Of a DNA stretch of 64,000 bases, positions 43,956 through 52,746 are shown piece after piece. The notes under the pieces were generated by a model. That model was not told the origin of the DNA. It searched no databases and saw nothing but the letters and a program-made list of their open reading frames with translations. A program made the translations under genes and the position numbers. The DNA is taken from NCBI GenBank assembly GCA_965221785.1, contig CBDCSR010000003.1:124001-188000 (forward strand), in the 5' to 3' direction. This DNA is from BD2-11 sp965221785 (lineage in GTDB: Bacteria; Gemmatimonadota; Gemmatimonadetes; Longimicrobiales; Gaopeijiaceae). The stretch's first letter is position 1; the number at the start of each line of letters is the position of its first letter.

Positions 43956-46577
43956 TCAGAACGACACGGTCGCGGTCATGGATATGGTTCGGGCAGCGCC
44001 CAGCCATGCTGCGTTCTCCGTGATCGCGGACAGGTAGGGGGCGTCGAGCAGGTTGTTCGCGACGATCGAGAACTCGGTCGACCGGAACAGGTCGCTCAGC
44101 GCCTCGCCCCTGAAGCTGACGTATGCGTCCACCGTCCAGTAGGCGTCGGTGTACCAATCCGCCGTCAGACTGACGCGGCGCGATGCCGTGTACTTTGCCG
44201 ACAGCCCGCCGCCCAAGGGTCCGTCGCGGTCGAGGGAGACGACCCACAGCCGGGGCGGCACGCCGGTCACGTCGGTGCCGGGCACGATGCCCTGGCTGGC
44301 GTCGACGAGCGGATCGTCGGTCCCGACGTACTTCGAGTCGTTGAGCGTGAGGGCGCTGTACAGGGAAGTCCGGCCCGTCAATGCCACGGTGGCGGCCAAC
44401 TCGACACCACTCGTTTCGATGCCGCCCGCGTTGAAGTAGGCTCCCCCTCCGGGGATGAGATAGTTGGGTCCCGCGGAAGTCTGCGGGCCGAGGTAGAAGA
44501 TCCGGTTGTCGAAGTCGATGGAGTACAGGGTGGCGCTCAGGGCGACCCGCTCGCCTGCGTACTGGACGCCGACATCGACGTTCGAGGCTGTCTCGGGCTC
44601 GAGGCGGTCCAAACTTCGGCCCGGCACCTCGAGCAGGTTGCTGCCGATCGCCCGGAAGTTCTCGGCATAGCCTACGAACAGATCGAGGCCTTCGGCCGGC
44701 GTCTCGTAGGTGACGCCGCCGGAGATGAGCAGCTTCGAGTCGGAATCGACATCAAGAGTCCGGTCGACCCCGAACTGGTCGTCGCGCGACACGGAGACGA
44801 GGTACTGCTTGAGGCCGCCGGTCAACTCGAACGGACCGAAGTAGAGCGTCTCCTCCGCGTACCACTTGAAGACGCCTTGCGGGAACTCCCACTCGTACTG
44901 GTGCCAGTACGCCCGCTCGTCCCACTTGAAGTTGATCGCGGGGTCCAGAATGCGATGCCAGTCGCGTCCGAGGTCCCGCTGCGAGTTCTCGTACCAGATG
45001 CCGGCGCGCAACACGCTGCCCCGTCCCCCGCCGAACAGCGCGGACCACTCCCCGTCGATGTTCACGCCGAGGCGGTTCTTCCCGTAGTGGCTGTGGCGGT
45101 ACGACTGCACCGCGCTCGCCCCCGGGTGGCAGGCCGGATCGACTTCCGGTCCGCCCGAACCGTAGTAGTTGAAGATGTAGGACGACGCGCATCCCGGCGT
45201 GGGGCCGACGGCCGCGCCGTTGCTGTCCACGAACCGGATCACGCCGAGCTGGGTGCCGCCCCGCACGGGCGCGCGGCCCATCAGTTCCGACTCGGGTCCG
45301 TCGCCGTCGTCCACCACGTCGACGATGTAGGGCGGCAGCCAGTCGCCCCGTCCCCAGTTGTGATGGTTGTATGCGCCCGCACTGAGGGAGATCAAGTCGC
45401 TGACGGACCAGTCGGCCTTCACGTAGGCCAGCGTGTTCTTGCGCCGGGTCTGCCAGCCGGGCCGGTAGAACTGGTTCAGGTACGGCACGCCCGGCCAGTG
45501 GCCGATCAGCCGGTCCCAGCGCGGGTCGGCGCGGAAGTCCGCATCGCTGTAGAGCCGCTGGTAGACATCCTCGTGGATGTCGTCGTGGGAGAGGTAGCCG
45601 GTGAGGTCGAGGTTGCCGTGCGAAGACACGATCTTGGCGGCGACGTGCTCCCGCTCGTTCCTCGCGGAGCCCTCCATCCAGTCGGTCGCCTCCTGCCGGA
45701 TTGCGGCGACCCAGGCACGCGTCGTGCCGCCGAACAGCGATCCGGTCTCGACCCGTGCTGCGAACCGCTGACCCTCGTTCTCGCCGATCGTGACGGAAGC
45801 CGTCTGGCTCGCCTCCTCCGCCGGGTCGGCCGTCAGGAAGTTGAGCGTTCCGCCCAGCGCCTCGACCGACCGCGAGGCGATGTCGGCGGTTCCCTGCGAC
45901 ACCTCGACCCCGCCGAGGTTCATCGGATCCACGAACCGGCTCGCCTTCGCGCCGCTCCAATAGTCCGACGTGCCGTTGGGGAATCCGTCGATGGTGGTGC
46001 CGATCTGCACGTCGTTGATCGTCGACTGGAACCCGCGCATGACGACGTTGCTCGACCAGTCGTCGAAGGCGTACCCGTCCCCTTCCTGGACCGACACGCC
46101 GGGAAGGTTGTCGATCACCGAGGTCACGGCGGTGATGCTCGACTGCTGCCTAATCATCGGCTCCGCGACGAAGTTGCGCGCGAAGACCGTAGGCTCCTCC
46201 GCCACCACGCTCAGCGGATCAAGCTGGAAGAAGGGCTGCAGAACGATCTGGACATTTTCAATCGCGCCCGCGCGGACGTTGACCGGGATCTCCCGCTCGG
46301 CATAGCCGAACAGGTTGGCGGTCAAGACGTAGTTGCCGACGGCGAGATCGGTGAACTCATAGGCCCCATCGGCGTCGGTGAGGTCTTCCGCGTCCACGCC
46401 GGAGCCGGTCACCGTCACCCGGACACCGGGCATGGCGTTGCCGAACGCGTCCTCGACCGTGCCCCTGATGGTTCCCTCGGACTGCGCGGCCACGGGCGCT
46501 GCGGCCAGCAACAACAGAAGCGAGGCTCGGGCACAGACGGCTGAGAATAGGCTGAGGTTGCTCTGAAAGGTTGTCAT
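43956..46577 (-). CDS. TonB-dependent receptor with carboxypeptidase-like N-domain
   Basis: An 873-residue outer-membrane receptor. A signal peptide (to Val-Ala-Ala-Gln) is followed by a carboxypeptidase-like regulatory domain (Gly-Thr-Ile-Arg-Gly-Thr-Val-Glu-Asp-Ala, to about residue 110), the plug (about 125-255, Val-Val-Met-Arg-Gly-Phe-Gln) and a 22-strand barrel ending in Thr-Ala-Thr-Val-Ser-Phe, a proper outer-membrane C-terminus. It appears intact. The substrate is unknown; a role in uptake for the amine/phosphonate module is suggested by position. It is divergent from the demethylase gene. Confidence 0.9.
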   Translation of the reverse strand: MTTFQSNLSLFSAVCARASLLLLLAAAPVAAQSEGTIRGTVEDAFGNAMPGVRVTVTGSGVDAEDLTDADGAYEFTDLAVGNYVLTANLFGYAEREIPVNVRAGAIENVQIVLQPFFQLDPLSVVAEEPTVFARNFVAEPMIRQQSSITAVTSVIDNLPGVSVQEGDGYAFDDWSSNVVMRGFQSTINDVQIGTTIDGFPNGTSDYWSGAKASRFVDPMNLGGVEVSQGTADIASRSVEALGGTLNFLTADPAEEASQTASVTIGENEGQRFAARVETGSLFGGTTRAWVAAIRQEATDWMEGSARNEREHVAAKIVSSHGNLDLTGYLSHDDIHEDVYQRLYSDADFRADPRWDRLIGHWPGVPYLNQFYRPGWQTRRKNTLAYVKADWSVSDLISLSAGAYNHHNWGRGDWLPPYIVDVVDDGDGPESELMGRAPVRGGTQLGVIRFVDSNGAAVGPTPGCASSYIFNYYGSGGPEVDPACHPGASAVQSYRHSHYGKNRLGVNIDGEWSALFGGGRGSVLRAGIWYENSQRDLGRDWHRILDPAINFKWDERAYWHQYEWEFPQGVFKWYAEETLYFGPFELTGGLKQYLVSVSRDDQFGVDRTLDVDSDSKLLISGGVTYETPAEGLDLFVGYAENFRAIGSNLLEVPGRSLDRLEPETASNVDVGVQYAGERVALSATLYSIDFDNRIFYLGPQTSAGPNYLIPGGGAYFNAGGIETSGVELAATVALTGRTSLYSALTLNDSKYVGTDDPLVDASQGIVPGTDVTGVPPRLWVVSLDRDGPLGGGLSAKYTASRRVSLTADWYTDAYWTVDAYVSFRGEALSDLFRSTEFSIVANNLLDAPYLSAITENAAWLGAARTISMTATVSF

Positions 46578-47014
46578 GGCGACGAACTCCCATTCTGCGG
46601 ACGCTGCGGCTGTGAAGATGACTCTCCGGGTCCGTTCGGTTGTAGTCGCCAAGCAAGTTAGCGGCCACGATCACCATGAGCGAATGAGTGAGCCCGAACG
46701 GAGCGAGGCTTCCACTCCGTGCGTCCATAGAGCCGTCCAGCCCGACTGGGATGCTGCCTTAGAGTGTATCGGTGCACACTCAGTCTATCCAGGATGTTGC
46801 CAGCCTAACTGGCTCTGGCCATGCGCCAGCCGCCGCTTCGGGTCCCAACGGGCGGAACACGGGGAGTCCAGCGGCGTCCGGTCAACCGCCGGAAGCGTTG
46901 GCAGCCTGCCTCTAACCGCTTGCTCCCCGGTGTTTGGTCCGACATGCTGAACCTGCACCGGCGTTCGCGCCCGCGACCGCCTCAACACCAGGAACGCAAC
47001 TGGAGAACCCGGCG
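46578..47014. other. Divergent intergenic region, no gene seen
   Basis: These 437 bases separate the TonB receptor (leftward) from the demethylase (rightward) and should hold both promoters. I see no convincing coding frame, riboswitch fold or operator repeat. Confidence 0.5.
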
Positions 47015-48319
47015 ATGATCCATCAACCCACCAGCGTGGACCAGTCCGACAGGATCGTCCCGATCAACCTTCGCCAGAGCGGCCGCACGCCAGCAGAACT
47101 GCTCATCTCCACCCGGGTTCGGAAGTCCCCCTACTGGCATCTGTCGCATGAAGCGGGCTGCTGGCGGGCCACCGTCTACAACCGCATCTACCACCCCCGC
47201 GGCTACGTGCGGCCCGAGGACGGCGGCGCGGCGGCGGAGCACGAGGCGCTGACCCGGGACGTCACCGTTTGGAACGTCGCGGTGGAGCGCCAGATCCGGG
47301 TCAGGGGACCAGAGGCGGAACGGTTTACCGACTACGTGATCACCCGGGACGCGACCCGCATCGAGCCGATGCACGCGAAATACGTCATCGTCTGCAACGA
47401 GAAGGGCGGCATTCTCAACGACCCGGTGCTGCTGCGGCTTTCCGAGGACGAGTTCTGGTTCTCGCTTGCCGACTCCGACCTGCTGTTCTGGCTGCAGGGC
47501 GTCAATGTCGGGCTCCGGATGGAGGTGGAGATCGACGAAATCGACGTCTGTCCCCTGCAGATCCAAGGGCCGAAGTCGCTCGACCTCATGGTCGACTTGG
47601 TGGGCGAAGGCGTCCGCGACATCCCATACTACGGAATCATGGGAGCGGAGATCGCGGGCTGTTCCGTGGTGGTTTCCCAGTCCGGCTTCTCGGGCGAGAA
47701 GGGATACGAGATCTACCTGCGCGATGCCACCCTGCACGCCGAGAGGCTGTGGCGGGCCGTGCTCGCGGCCGGAGAGGCGCACCGCTTGATGGTCATCGCT
47801 CCGGGCCATCAGCGCCGGATCCAGGCCGGTATCCTGTCCTGGGGACAGGACATCGACCATGAGACGAGTCCGTTCCAGTGCAACCTGGCCTACCAGGTGC
47901 CGCGCGAGAAGCAGGGGGACTATATCGGACGGGCCGCGCTGGAGCGCCAGCGCGCCGAGCTTGACGCCGGGCGCTGTCCGTTCGCCATGGTCATGGTGGG
48001 AATGACGCTGGGTGGAAAACCCATTGACGACTACGCCCCGGACTTCTGGCTCGTCTCGGACGCGGACGGCGGCGACCCCATCGGTTATCTCACTTCGCCG
48101 TGGCACGCCCCGGAACTGGGCTGCAACATCGCGCTCGGGTACGTCCCCGCCGGCAAATCGGGCGTGGGCACGGATCTCGCCGTATGGTTGCCCGACGAAT
48201 ACGCCAGCGCGCCGGGCCAGCCGGACCGCGCGCAAGTGTGCGAGGTTCCCTTCCGCCCCTCCGTGAACCCCAGCGCCCGCGAGGTGGCGCTGGCCCGGGG
48301 CCTCGACGCAACGGTCTGA
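47015..48319 (+). CDS. DmdA/GcvT-family folate-dependent demethylase
   Basis: A 434-residue aminomethyltransferase-fold protein. Several stretches follow the DMSP-demethylase (DmdA) branch rather than classic GcvT: Lys-Ser-Pro-Tyr-Trp near the N-terminus, Val-Thr-Val-Trp-Asn-Val-Ala-Val-Glu-Arg-Gln, Leu-Asn-Asp-Pro-Val-Leu-Leu-Arg-Leu, Leu-Ala-Asp-Ser-Asp and Pro-Leu-Gln-Ile-Gln-Gly-Pro-Lys-Ser. Such enzymes move a methyl group from a sulfonium or amine to tetrahydrofolate. With TmpA/TmpB-like enzymes nearby, glycine betaine is a likely methyl donor; DMSP is an alternative. ATG 47015 begins the conserved part. Confidence 0.85.
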   Translation: MIHQPTSVDQSDRIVPINLRQSGRTPAELLISTRVRKSPYWHLSHEAGCWRATVYNRIYHPRGYVRPEDGGAAAEHEALTRDVTVWNVAVERQIRVRGPEAERFTDYVITRDATRIEPMHAKYVIVCNEKGGILNDPVLLRLSEDEFWFSLADSDLLFWLQGVNVGLRMEVEIDEIDVCPLQIQGPKSLDLMVDLVGEGVRDIPYYGIMGAEIAGCSVVVSQSGFSGEKGYEIYLRDATLHAERLWRAVLAAGEAHRLMVIAPGHQRRIQAGILSWGQDIDHETSPFQCNLAYQVPREKQGDYIGRAALERQRAELDAGRCPFAMVMVGMTLGGKPIDDYAPDFWLVSDADGGDPIGYLTSPWHAPELGCNIALGYVPAGKSGVGTDLAVWLPDEYASAPGQPDRAQVCEVPFRPSVNPSAREVALARGLDATV

Positions 48320-48379
48320 CAGACGGCGTTTCCGTCCAGGCGACTCGACGGGACGTTCCGACAGTGGTCGCGCTTCGAT

Positions 48380-49291
48380 TCACCGTTTCTCATGGACCCC
48401 ATCGGCGGTTCCTCCCAAATCGGCGGCGGGGAGACTCGAAAGCCATTCGGCGGCGTCCGCGAGGCCGCCGAAGGTGAACAGATGAATGCCCACGGCGGGC
48501 GTGTGCTCCAGGGCGGCCAAGTGCCGGGCGAGCGCCAACGCAACGGGGGTCGGTGACCAACTGCCCGCCAAGCGTGCGAGGCCCGGCTTGCGCATCAACG
48601 CCCGGGCGGACGCCACGACGCCGGAGCGGACAGCGTACCCGACCAGTGCGCTCAGTGCGACCGGTCCCGGCACGCCGATGCGGACGGGCAGGGTGCATCC
48701 GGCCTCCCTCATCCGCGCCAGCCAGGCGAGCGCGGGAGAGTGCGAGAACACGAACTGGGTCACGATCCATAGCTCCGAACCCGTCGCCCGGGCGTATTCC
48801 GTCTTGCGCCGGAGCGCTTCATCCAGCTCAGTCTGGCCGACGAGGGGGTGCCCCTCCGGATACGAAGTGACGCCCAGCCGCCGGAGACCGTGCCCGGCGA
48901 GCAGCCCGGAATCGAGCAGGGACGGCGTATCGGGGTACGGGCCTGCGGGCGTGTCGCGGTCTCCGGCCACCAGCATCAGGGAAACCACTCCGGTCTCGAC
49001 CAGTGCGGCGAGCCAGTCGTCGAGTTGACCCGAACTCCGCACCGAGCGCGCTGGCAGGTGCGGCACCGGCGCCATCCCAGCCGCCAGCACCCGTTCGCAG
49101 GCGACGACCGTGTCCGCCCACCGGCCCTTGGGCGGGAACGGCACATAGATGGAAGATCCCCGCGGGAGGTGGCTGGCGAGGGCTCTCGGCGGCGGGACCT
49201 GACCTGCCAAGACCTCGACCGAGGCGCCGAGAGCCAAGTCGCGAAGCGCTGCACGGGTCCGCGTCTTTAGCGAAGGTGGCATTCGGTACAC
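48380..49291 (-). CDS. Methylenetetrahydrofolate reductase-like protein (MetF family)
   Basis: A 303-residue TIM-barrel protein with the MetF layout: an early Glu-Val-Leu-Ala strand, Pro-His-Leu-Pro-Ala-Arg (the His-x-x-x-Arg segment), Leu-Val-Ala-Gly-Asp-Arg-Asp flavin-site loop, Gly-Val-Thr-Ser-Tyr-Pro-Glu-Gly-His-Pro and Thr-Gln-Phe-Val-Phe. These correspond to the FAD- and folate-binding loops of MTHFR. In this setting it probably oxidises methyl-THF made by the demethylase next door to methylene-THF, feeding one-carbon metabolism. It is convergent with that gene. Confidence 0.87.
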   Translation of the reverse strand: MYRMPPSLKTRTRAALRDLALGASVEVLAGQVPPPRALASHLPRGSSIYVPFPPKGRWADTVVACERVLAAGMAPVPHLPARSVRSSGQLDDWLAALVETGVVSLMLVAGDRDTPAGPYPDTPSLLDSGLLAGHGLRRLGVTSYPEGHPLVGQTELDEALRRKTEYARATGSELWIVTQFVFSHSPALAWLARMREAGCTLPVRIGVPGPVALSALVGYAVRSGVVASARALMRKPGLARLAGSWSPTPVALALARHLAALEHTPAVGIHLFTFGGLADAAEWLSSLPAADLGGTADGVHEKR

Positions 49292-49346
49292 GATCTGGCT
49301 GACCGCCGCCGGGGAGGCTGGCCGACCGATGGCGGCTCGACGGTCT

Positions 49347-50462
49347 TCAGATCCGACCGCCGAGCCGTAGCCATCTCAGGTGGTTGCGCACGTTGTCGTG
49401 CTCGAAATAGGCGTCCTGAAGGTGGCGCCGACCGTCCGAGCGAAGGGCCGTGCGGCCGTGCAGCACCCGGTGCCCGTCGCACAGCAGAATCTGCCCGCCC
49501 TCCAAACGGAAGTTGACCTGGGAATCGGGGGAGTTGACGCGCCTGGACAGCTCGTGGTAGGCGGCGTAGAAGTCGGCCAGCCGAGGCTCGGACAGGGGAA
49601 TGGTCTGCATCTGTGCGGTGTTGAAGCGGACCAGCCTGACCTCGCCGTCGCTGTCAAGCCCGACCATCGGCTTGACGGCGTAGCACTCGTAGTCCTCGCT
49701 GAAAATGCGGAATGGCACCGGCACCGCACACAGCACGTCGAACTTGTCGGGGTGATCGCGGCGCAGTTCGCTGAGCAGGCCGAAGCCGTCCACGACGACG
49801 GATTCGCCGCCTTCGCACTCGTTCACCAGCATGTGCAGCGCCTGCACGTTCGGTGGCCAGGTGTAGCTCGTGAAGTCGTTGTGCGGCGCGATCGCCAGAC
49901 CTGTGTGCGCGATGTTGTATCCCTTCGGATCGACCTTGACGTTGTGGATGCGCTCGAACAGCACCTCGCGGATCGGGCCGAGCCGGGCCGCGAGCTGCTC
50001 CGACGAGTCCGGTTCGGTGGGGGCGTCGACCAGCACGCAGACCCCGGTCCGCAGGAACTCCTCGATCAGCTCTGCTGCGGCGCGGTCGCTCGCCAAGAAA
50101 CGCTGATAGTCGAATCTCTGCGGTTGGAACCGGCCATCCCAGTAGTGCAGGTCGAAGCGAGGCTGGCTCAAGAAGCCGTGGACCTCGCTCGACCGATAGC
50201 GGGTATGGTGTCCGTCCGGCCACTCGATGAAGATCGCCTCGTCCTTGGATCCGGCGCATTCGATGCCGACTTTGAGGGGTCGAAGGTCCTTGGGGACCCG
50301 GAAGAGGTGGAACCGCTTCTCCGTCGTCTGCTCGATGCGGCACTCGCCGCAACCGCAATTGTCGCGCAGCCAGAGGTAGGGAAGATCGGTCTGCGCGCCG
50401 CCGCTCCAGGTGGCGCACAGGGAATCCGCGTTGCGGGTGAGGTCGCTGATCGAGTGATGCAT
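49347..50462 (-). CDS. tmpA: TmpA-like 2-oxoglutarate dioxygenase (gamma-butyrobetaine-hydroxylase family)
   Basis: A 371-residue Fe(II)/2-oxoglutarate enzyme. The N-terminal DUF971-type domain has Leu-Trp-Leu-Arg-Asp-Asn-Cys-Gly-Cys-Gly-Glu-Cys (zinc ligands Cys36, 38, 41). The TauD domain has His194-x-Asp196 and the distal His335 in His-Gly-Arg. The family covers gamma-butyrobetaine hydroxylase and TmpA, which hydroxylates 2-trimethylaminoethylphosphonate. The TmpA reading is favoured because an HD oxygenase resembling TmpB is divergently encoded next door; carnitine synthesis is the alternative. The symbol rests on that context. ATG 50462 begins the conserved domain. Confidence 0.78.
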   Translation of the reverse strand: MHHSISDLTRNADSLCATWSGGAQTDLPYLWLRDNCGCGECRIEQTTEKRFHLFRVPKDLRPLKVGIECAGSKDEAIFIEWPDGHHTRYRSSEVHGFLSQPRFDLHYWDGRFQPQRFDYQRFLASDRAAAELIEEFLRTGVCVLVDAPTEPDSSEQLAARLGPIREVLFERIHNVKVDPKGYNIAHTGLAIAPHNDFTSYTWPPNVQALHMLVNECEGGESVVVDGFGLLSELRRDHPDKFDVLCAVPVPFRIFSEDYECYAVKPMVGLDSDGEVRLVRFNTAQMQTIPLSEPRLADFYAAYHELSRRVNSPDSQVNFRLEGGQILLCDGHRVLHGRTALRSDGRRHLQDAYFEHDNVRNHLRWLRLGGRI

Positions 50463-50769
50463 GGTCGATTCCCTCAGGTGCGTGGTGACCGGCCCGATGC
50501 TTGCTCGGCCGGAAGGACTTCGGGCGTCGGTGTTTCGAGCCGGAAGCGCGACGCACGCACACGCCACCGAGTATCAGAATGCGCCCTTCCAGCGCGCGTC
50601 AAGCTGCAGGGCCCCAGCTGAGGCAGCCCGGTCGCCATCCCTAGCTCCGAGTGGTGCGCGAAGCGGGCCGGGCGTAGGTCCGGGACTCGGGCGTCACTCC
50701 CTTGACTCGGCTCTCGGTTTGGACCCACGCTTCCTTCGGTCGGAAGCCCTTGTTTCGAGAGTGATATGC
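50463..50769. other. Divergent promoter region of the tmpA/tmpB-like pair
   Basis: These 307 bases lie between two divergent starts and must contain both promoters. No gene or clear operator is seen. Confidence 0.45.
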
Positions 50770-51366
50770 ATGGAGGATGCGACAAAGCCCAACAACCCCA
50801 GGGTGAGCTTCACCACGATGGCGGACGGCACCCGGGAGGACTACGAACTGCTTGATCGCCTTGAGGAGGAGTTCGCCGCCGGAACCGCCGACCGGGTGCT
50901 GACGCACCTCCGTGAGCTGTCCGGTTCGCTGTCCGGCTACCAGGTCGACCGGCTGGAGCATTCGCTGCAGAGCGCCACCCGTGCGTATCGGGACGGCGCG
51001 GACGAGGAGATGGTGGTGGCGGCGCTCCTCCACGACATCGACGATCTCCTGGCCCCGCACAGCCACGGGGAATTGGCCGCCCTGCTGCTGCGTCCCTATG
51101 TGACCGAGCGAACCTGCTGGATCGTCCGGCACCACGGCCTGTTCCAGTACTACTACTACGCCCATCATGGGGGCGGCGACCGCAACGCTCGCGACAAGTA
51201 CCGCGACCACCCTTGGTATCAGGACGCCGTGGACTTCTGTCACCGCTGGGACCAGTGCGCGTTCGACCCCGACTACGATTCCCTGCCGCTGGAGTTCTTC
51301 GAGCCGATGGTGCACCGCATCTTCGCCCGCGAGCCGTTCGGTCTTGCATCGAGGGAGCAAGCATGA
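50770..51366 (+). CDS. tmpB: TmpB/PhnZ-like HD-domain mixed-valent di-iron oxygenase
   Basis: A 198-residue HD protein. The metal set is His64, His88-Asp89, His99 or 97, His121 or 122 and Asp161; the 24-residue gap from the first His to the HD pair and the Arg-Trp-Asp context of Asp161 fit PhnZ/TmpB C-P-bond oxygenases. The substrate loop before His64 reads Gly-Tyr-Gln-Val-Asp-Arg-Leu-Glu-His, where as I recall PhnZ has Gly-Glu at the amine-recognising position; an aromatic residue there would suit a trimethylammonium group. TmpB converts hydroxylated trimethylaminoethylphosphonate to glycine betaine plus phosphate. The symbol is by pattern plus the TmpA-like neighbour. Confidence 0.75.
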   Translation: MEDATKPNNPRVSFTTMADGTREDYELLDRLEEEFAAGTADRVLTHLRELSGSLSGYQVDRLEHSLQSATRAYRDGADEEMVVAALLHDIDDLLAPHSHGELAALLLRPYVTERTCWIVRHHGLFQYYYYAHHGGGDRNARDKYRDHPWYQDAVDFCHRWDQCAFDPDYDSLPLEFFEPMVHRIFAREPFGLASREQA

Positions 51367-52004
51367 CCACGCATTCGGAACGGCATCCCCCAACCCAGTC
51401 CAGCCATCGCGTGCCCTCGGCGTTTTCACGGCTTGGCCCCCGGTTGCCGGAGAAACCCGGTCGAGGCGGACGCCGTAGAGCTTGAAAGTGAGACCTCGTC
51501 CCGAAGTTGGATCCTCCAACCGGCAAGCTGTCGGGCGAGCGCGTTTGATAGCCCCGAGCACTCGGACCTACGGCCGCACCGGAATGTGAAAACGACGTGG
51601 GGGGCCGATTCACACTTCGGACTGCCCGCGATTCACACTGGCCGTCCTGCTTATCCTGCGGTGCAGCAACGTCTTACGGATGAGCGGCCGGATCGCCCGT
51701 GGCGCACCAGCGGCTCGGGCGGTGGCGGGAGCGACCCCCCGCCCAGAGGGCTTGGTGCGGCATAGCGGCGAGTGTGTTTTCACAACTCGCCGCCCGCCTT
51801 CCAGGGGTCGCTCCCGCATCAGCGATCCTTGCCGGAAGGCCGTTCAGCGCCGCTTCGAGGCGGCGGAGCAGCCCAGCCCTGACCACGGAGCCCGAGTCCC
51901 CCTCGGCGAGCCCGGATTGCGGCTTGGTCAACCCGGCCCCGGCTATCCGAATGCTGAACATCGAGACGGATCCGCCCAAGCCGGAACTCTGCGGGGCCGG
52001 TCCC
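51367..52004. other. Non-coding or decayed stretch
   Basis: 638 bases without a credible gene. Long open frames here are of the random GC-rich kind, with no family resemblance, signal or ribosome-binding site. It opens the decayed zone that runs to about 63 kb. Confidence 0.5.
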
Positions 52005-52270
52005 TCATCCGAAGGTGCGGCGCAGCACGGACTCGTAGATCCCGTCGCCTAGCCACTTGCGGATGAACATCAGCAGGCGCGCCGTCGCGCCCTTCACGTA
52101 CCGCCTTCGCGGCTTGGCTGCGGTCGCCGCCTCGACGAACACCCTCGCGAGGACCTTGGCGTCGGTGCCGCAGCTGGCGGCCTTAGGATCGGACGCCATC
52201 GCAAAGAATCGGTTCAGACCGGCCTTGTACGGATTGCCCAAGGCCAAAATCCCAGCAGGAAATCGTCTAA
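52005..52270 (-). pseudogene. C-terminal fragment of a short-chain dehydrogenase
   Basis: About 80 residues, from Asn-Pro-Tyr-Lys-Ala-Gly-Leu-Asn-Arg-Phe-Phe through Gly-Thr-Asp-Ala-Lys-Val-Leu-Ala-Arg-Val and Pro-Arg-Arg-Arg-Tyr-Val-Lys-Gly to Leu-Arg-Arg-Thr-Phe-Gly, match the end of classical SDR proteins that carry a C-terminal Arg-Tyr-x-x-Gly-x-x-Ala segment. The Rossmann half with the Gly-rich and Ser/Tyr/Lys motifs is absent. The break falls inside repeat copy 2. Confidence 0.65.
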
Positions 52271-52304
52271 GTCTAACCCGGACTGCACGATCTGCGTTTC
52301 CTGT
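52225..52304 (+). repeat. Hairpin repeat, copy 2 (diverged)
   Basis: The 50-base core 52255-52304 aligns without gaps to copies 1 and 3, keeping CTGCACGATCTGC exactly; the preceding 30 bases are weakly similar. The stem arms changed together: CAGGAA (52256-52261) pairs with TTCCTG (52298-52303), where the other copies have CAGGAG and CTCCTG, and the terminal pair is G with T. Paired changes argue for selection on a hairpin. Confidence 0.65.
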
Positions 52305-52746
52305 CTTTAGGCCATGCCAGCTTCCAACCTGCGCGACCGGCGGGAGAATCGCCGTCAAACGGCGGGAACAAAGGCGGAGCAAATGGGAGTGTCAATCACG
52401 GGGTAACGGAGGGTGTCGCATGGCGACTCATGGCTGATTCCCTCGCCGATCTGTGCTCTTGTCTGCTCCCTCACTGGATTCCGTCATCGTCGCTTCCGAG
52501 TGCGGGGGAATCCATCCGGAACCAGTGCGTAGTTTGGGGGAACCCTTGCGTTTGACTCCGCCGAAGTGGCAGGCCACCGTTTAGGAGTTGGCGCGAACCG
52601 TGCCGGAAACTCCGGGCAACAGGTCCCCGGCGTGGACGACCCCGCAACACCGGGAGCTTGACGGATTCGCACCGGACAGCTTCCAACCTGCTCGGGCGGC
52701 GCGCGCCCGCCGAGCGACCTCCCGGCGAGATGAGAGCTTCAGTCAA
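52305..52746. other. Leader of the binding-protein gene, no gene seen
   Basis: 442 bases between the repeat and the lipoprotein gene at 52747. A GGCGGGAGAAT 35 bases after the repeat recalls the box downstream of copies 1 and 3. No coding region is supported. Confidence 0.45.

Noticed and set aside
51674..51979. Open frames on both strands in the 51.4-52.0 kb gap
   Set aside because: No family resemblance, no credible start, and both strands equally open.
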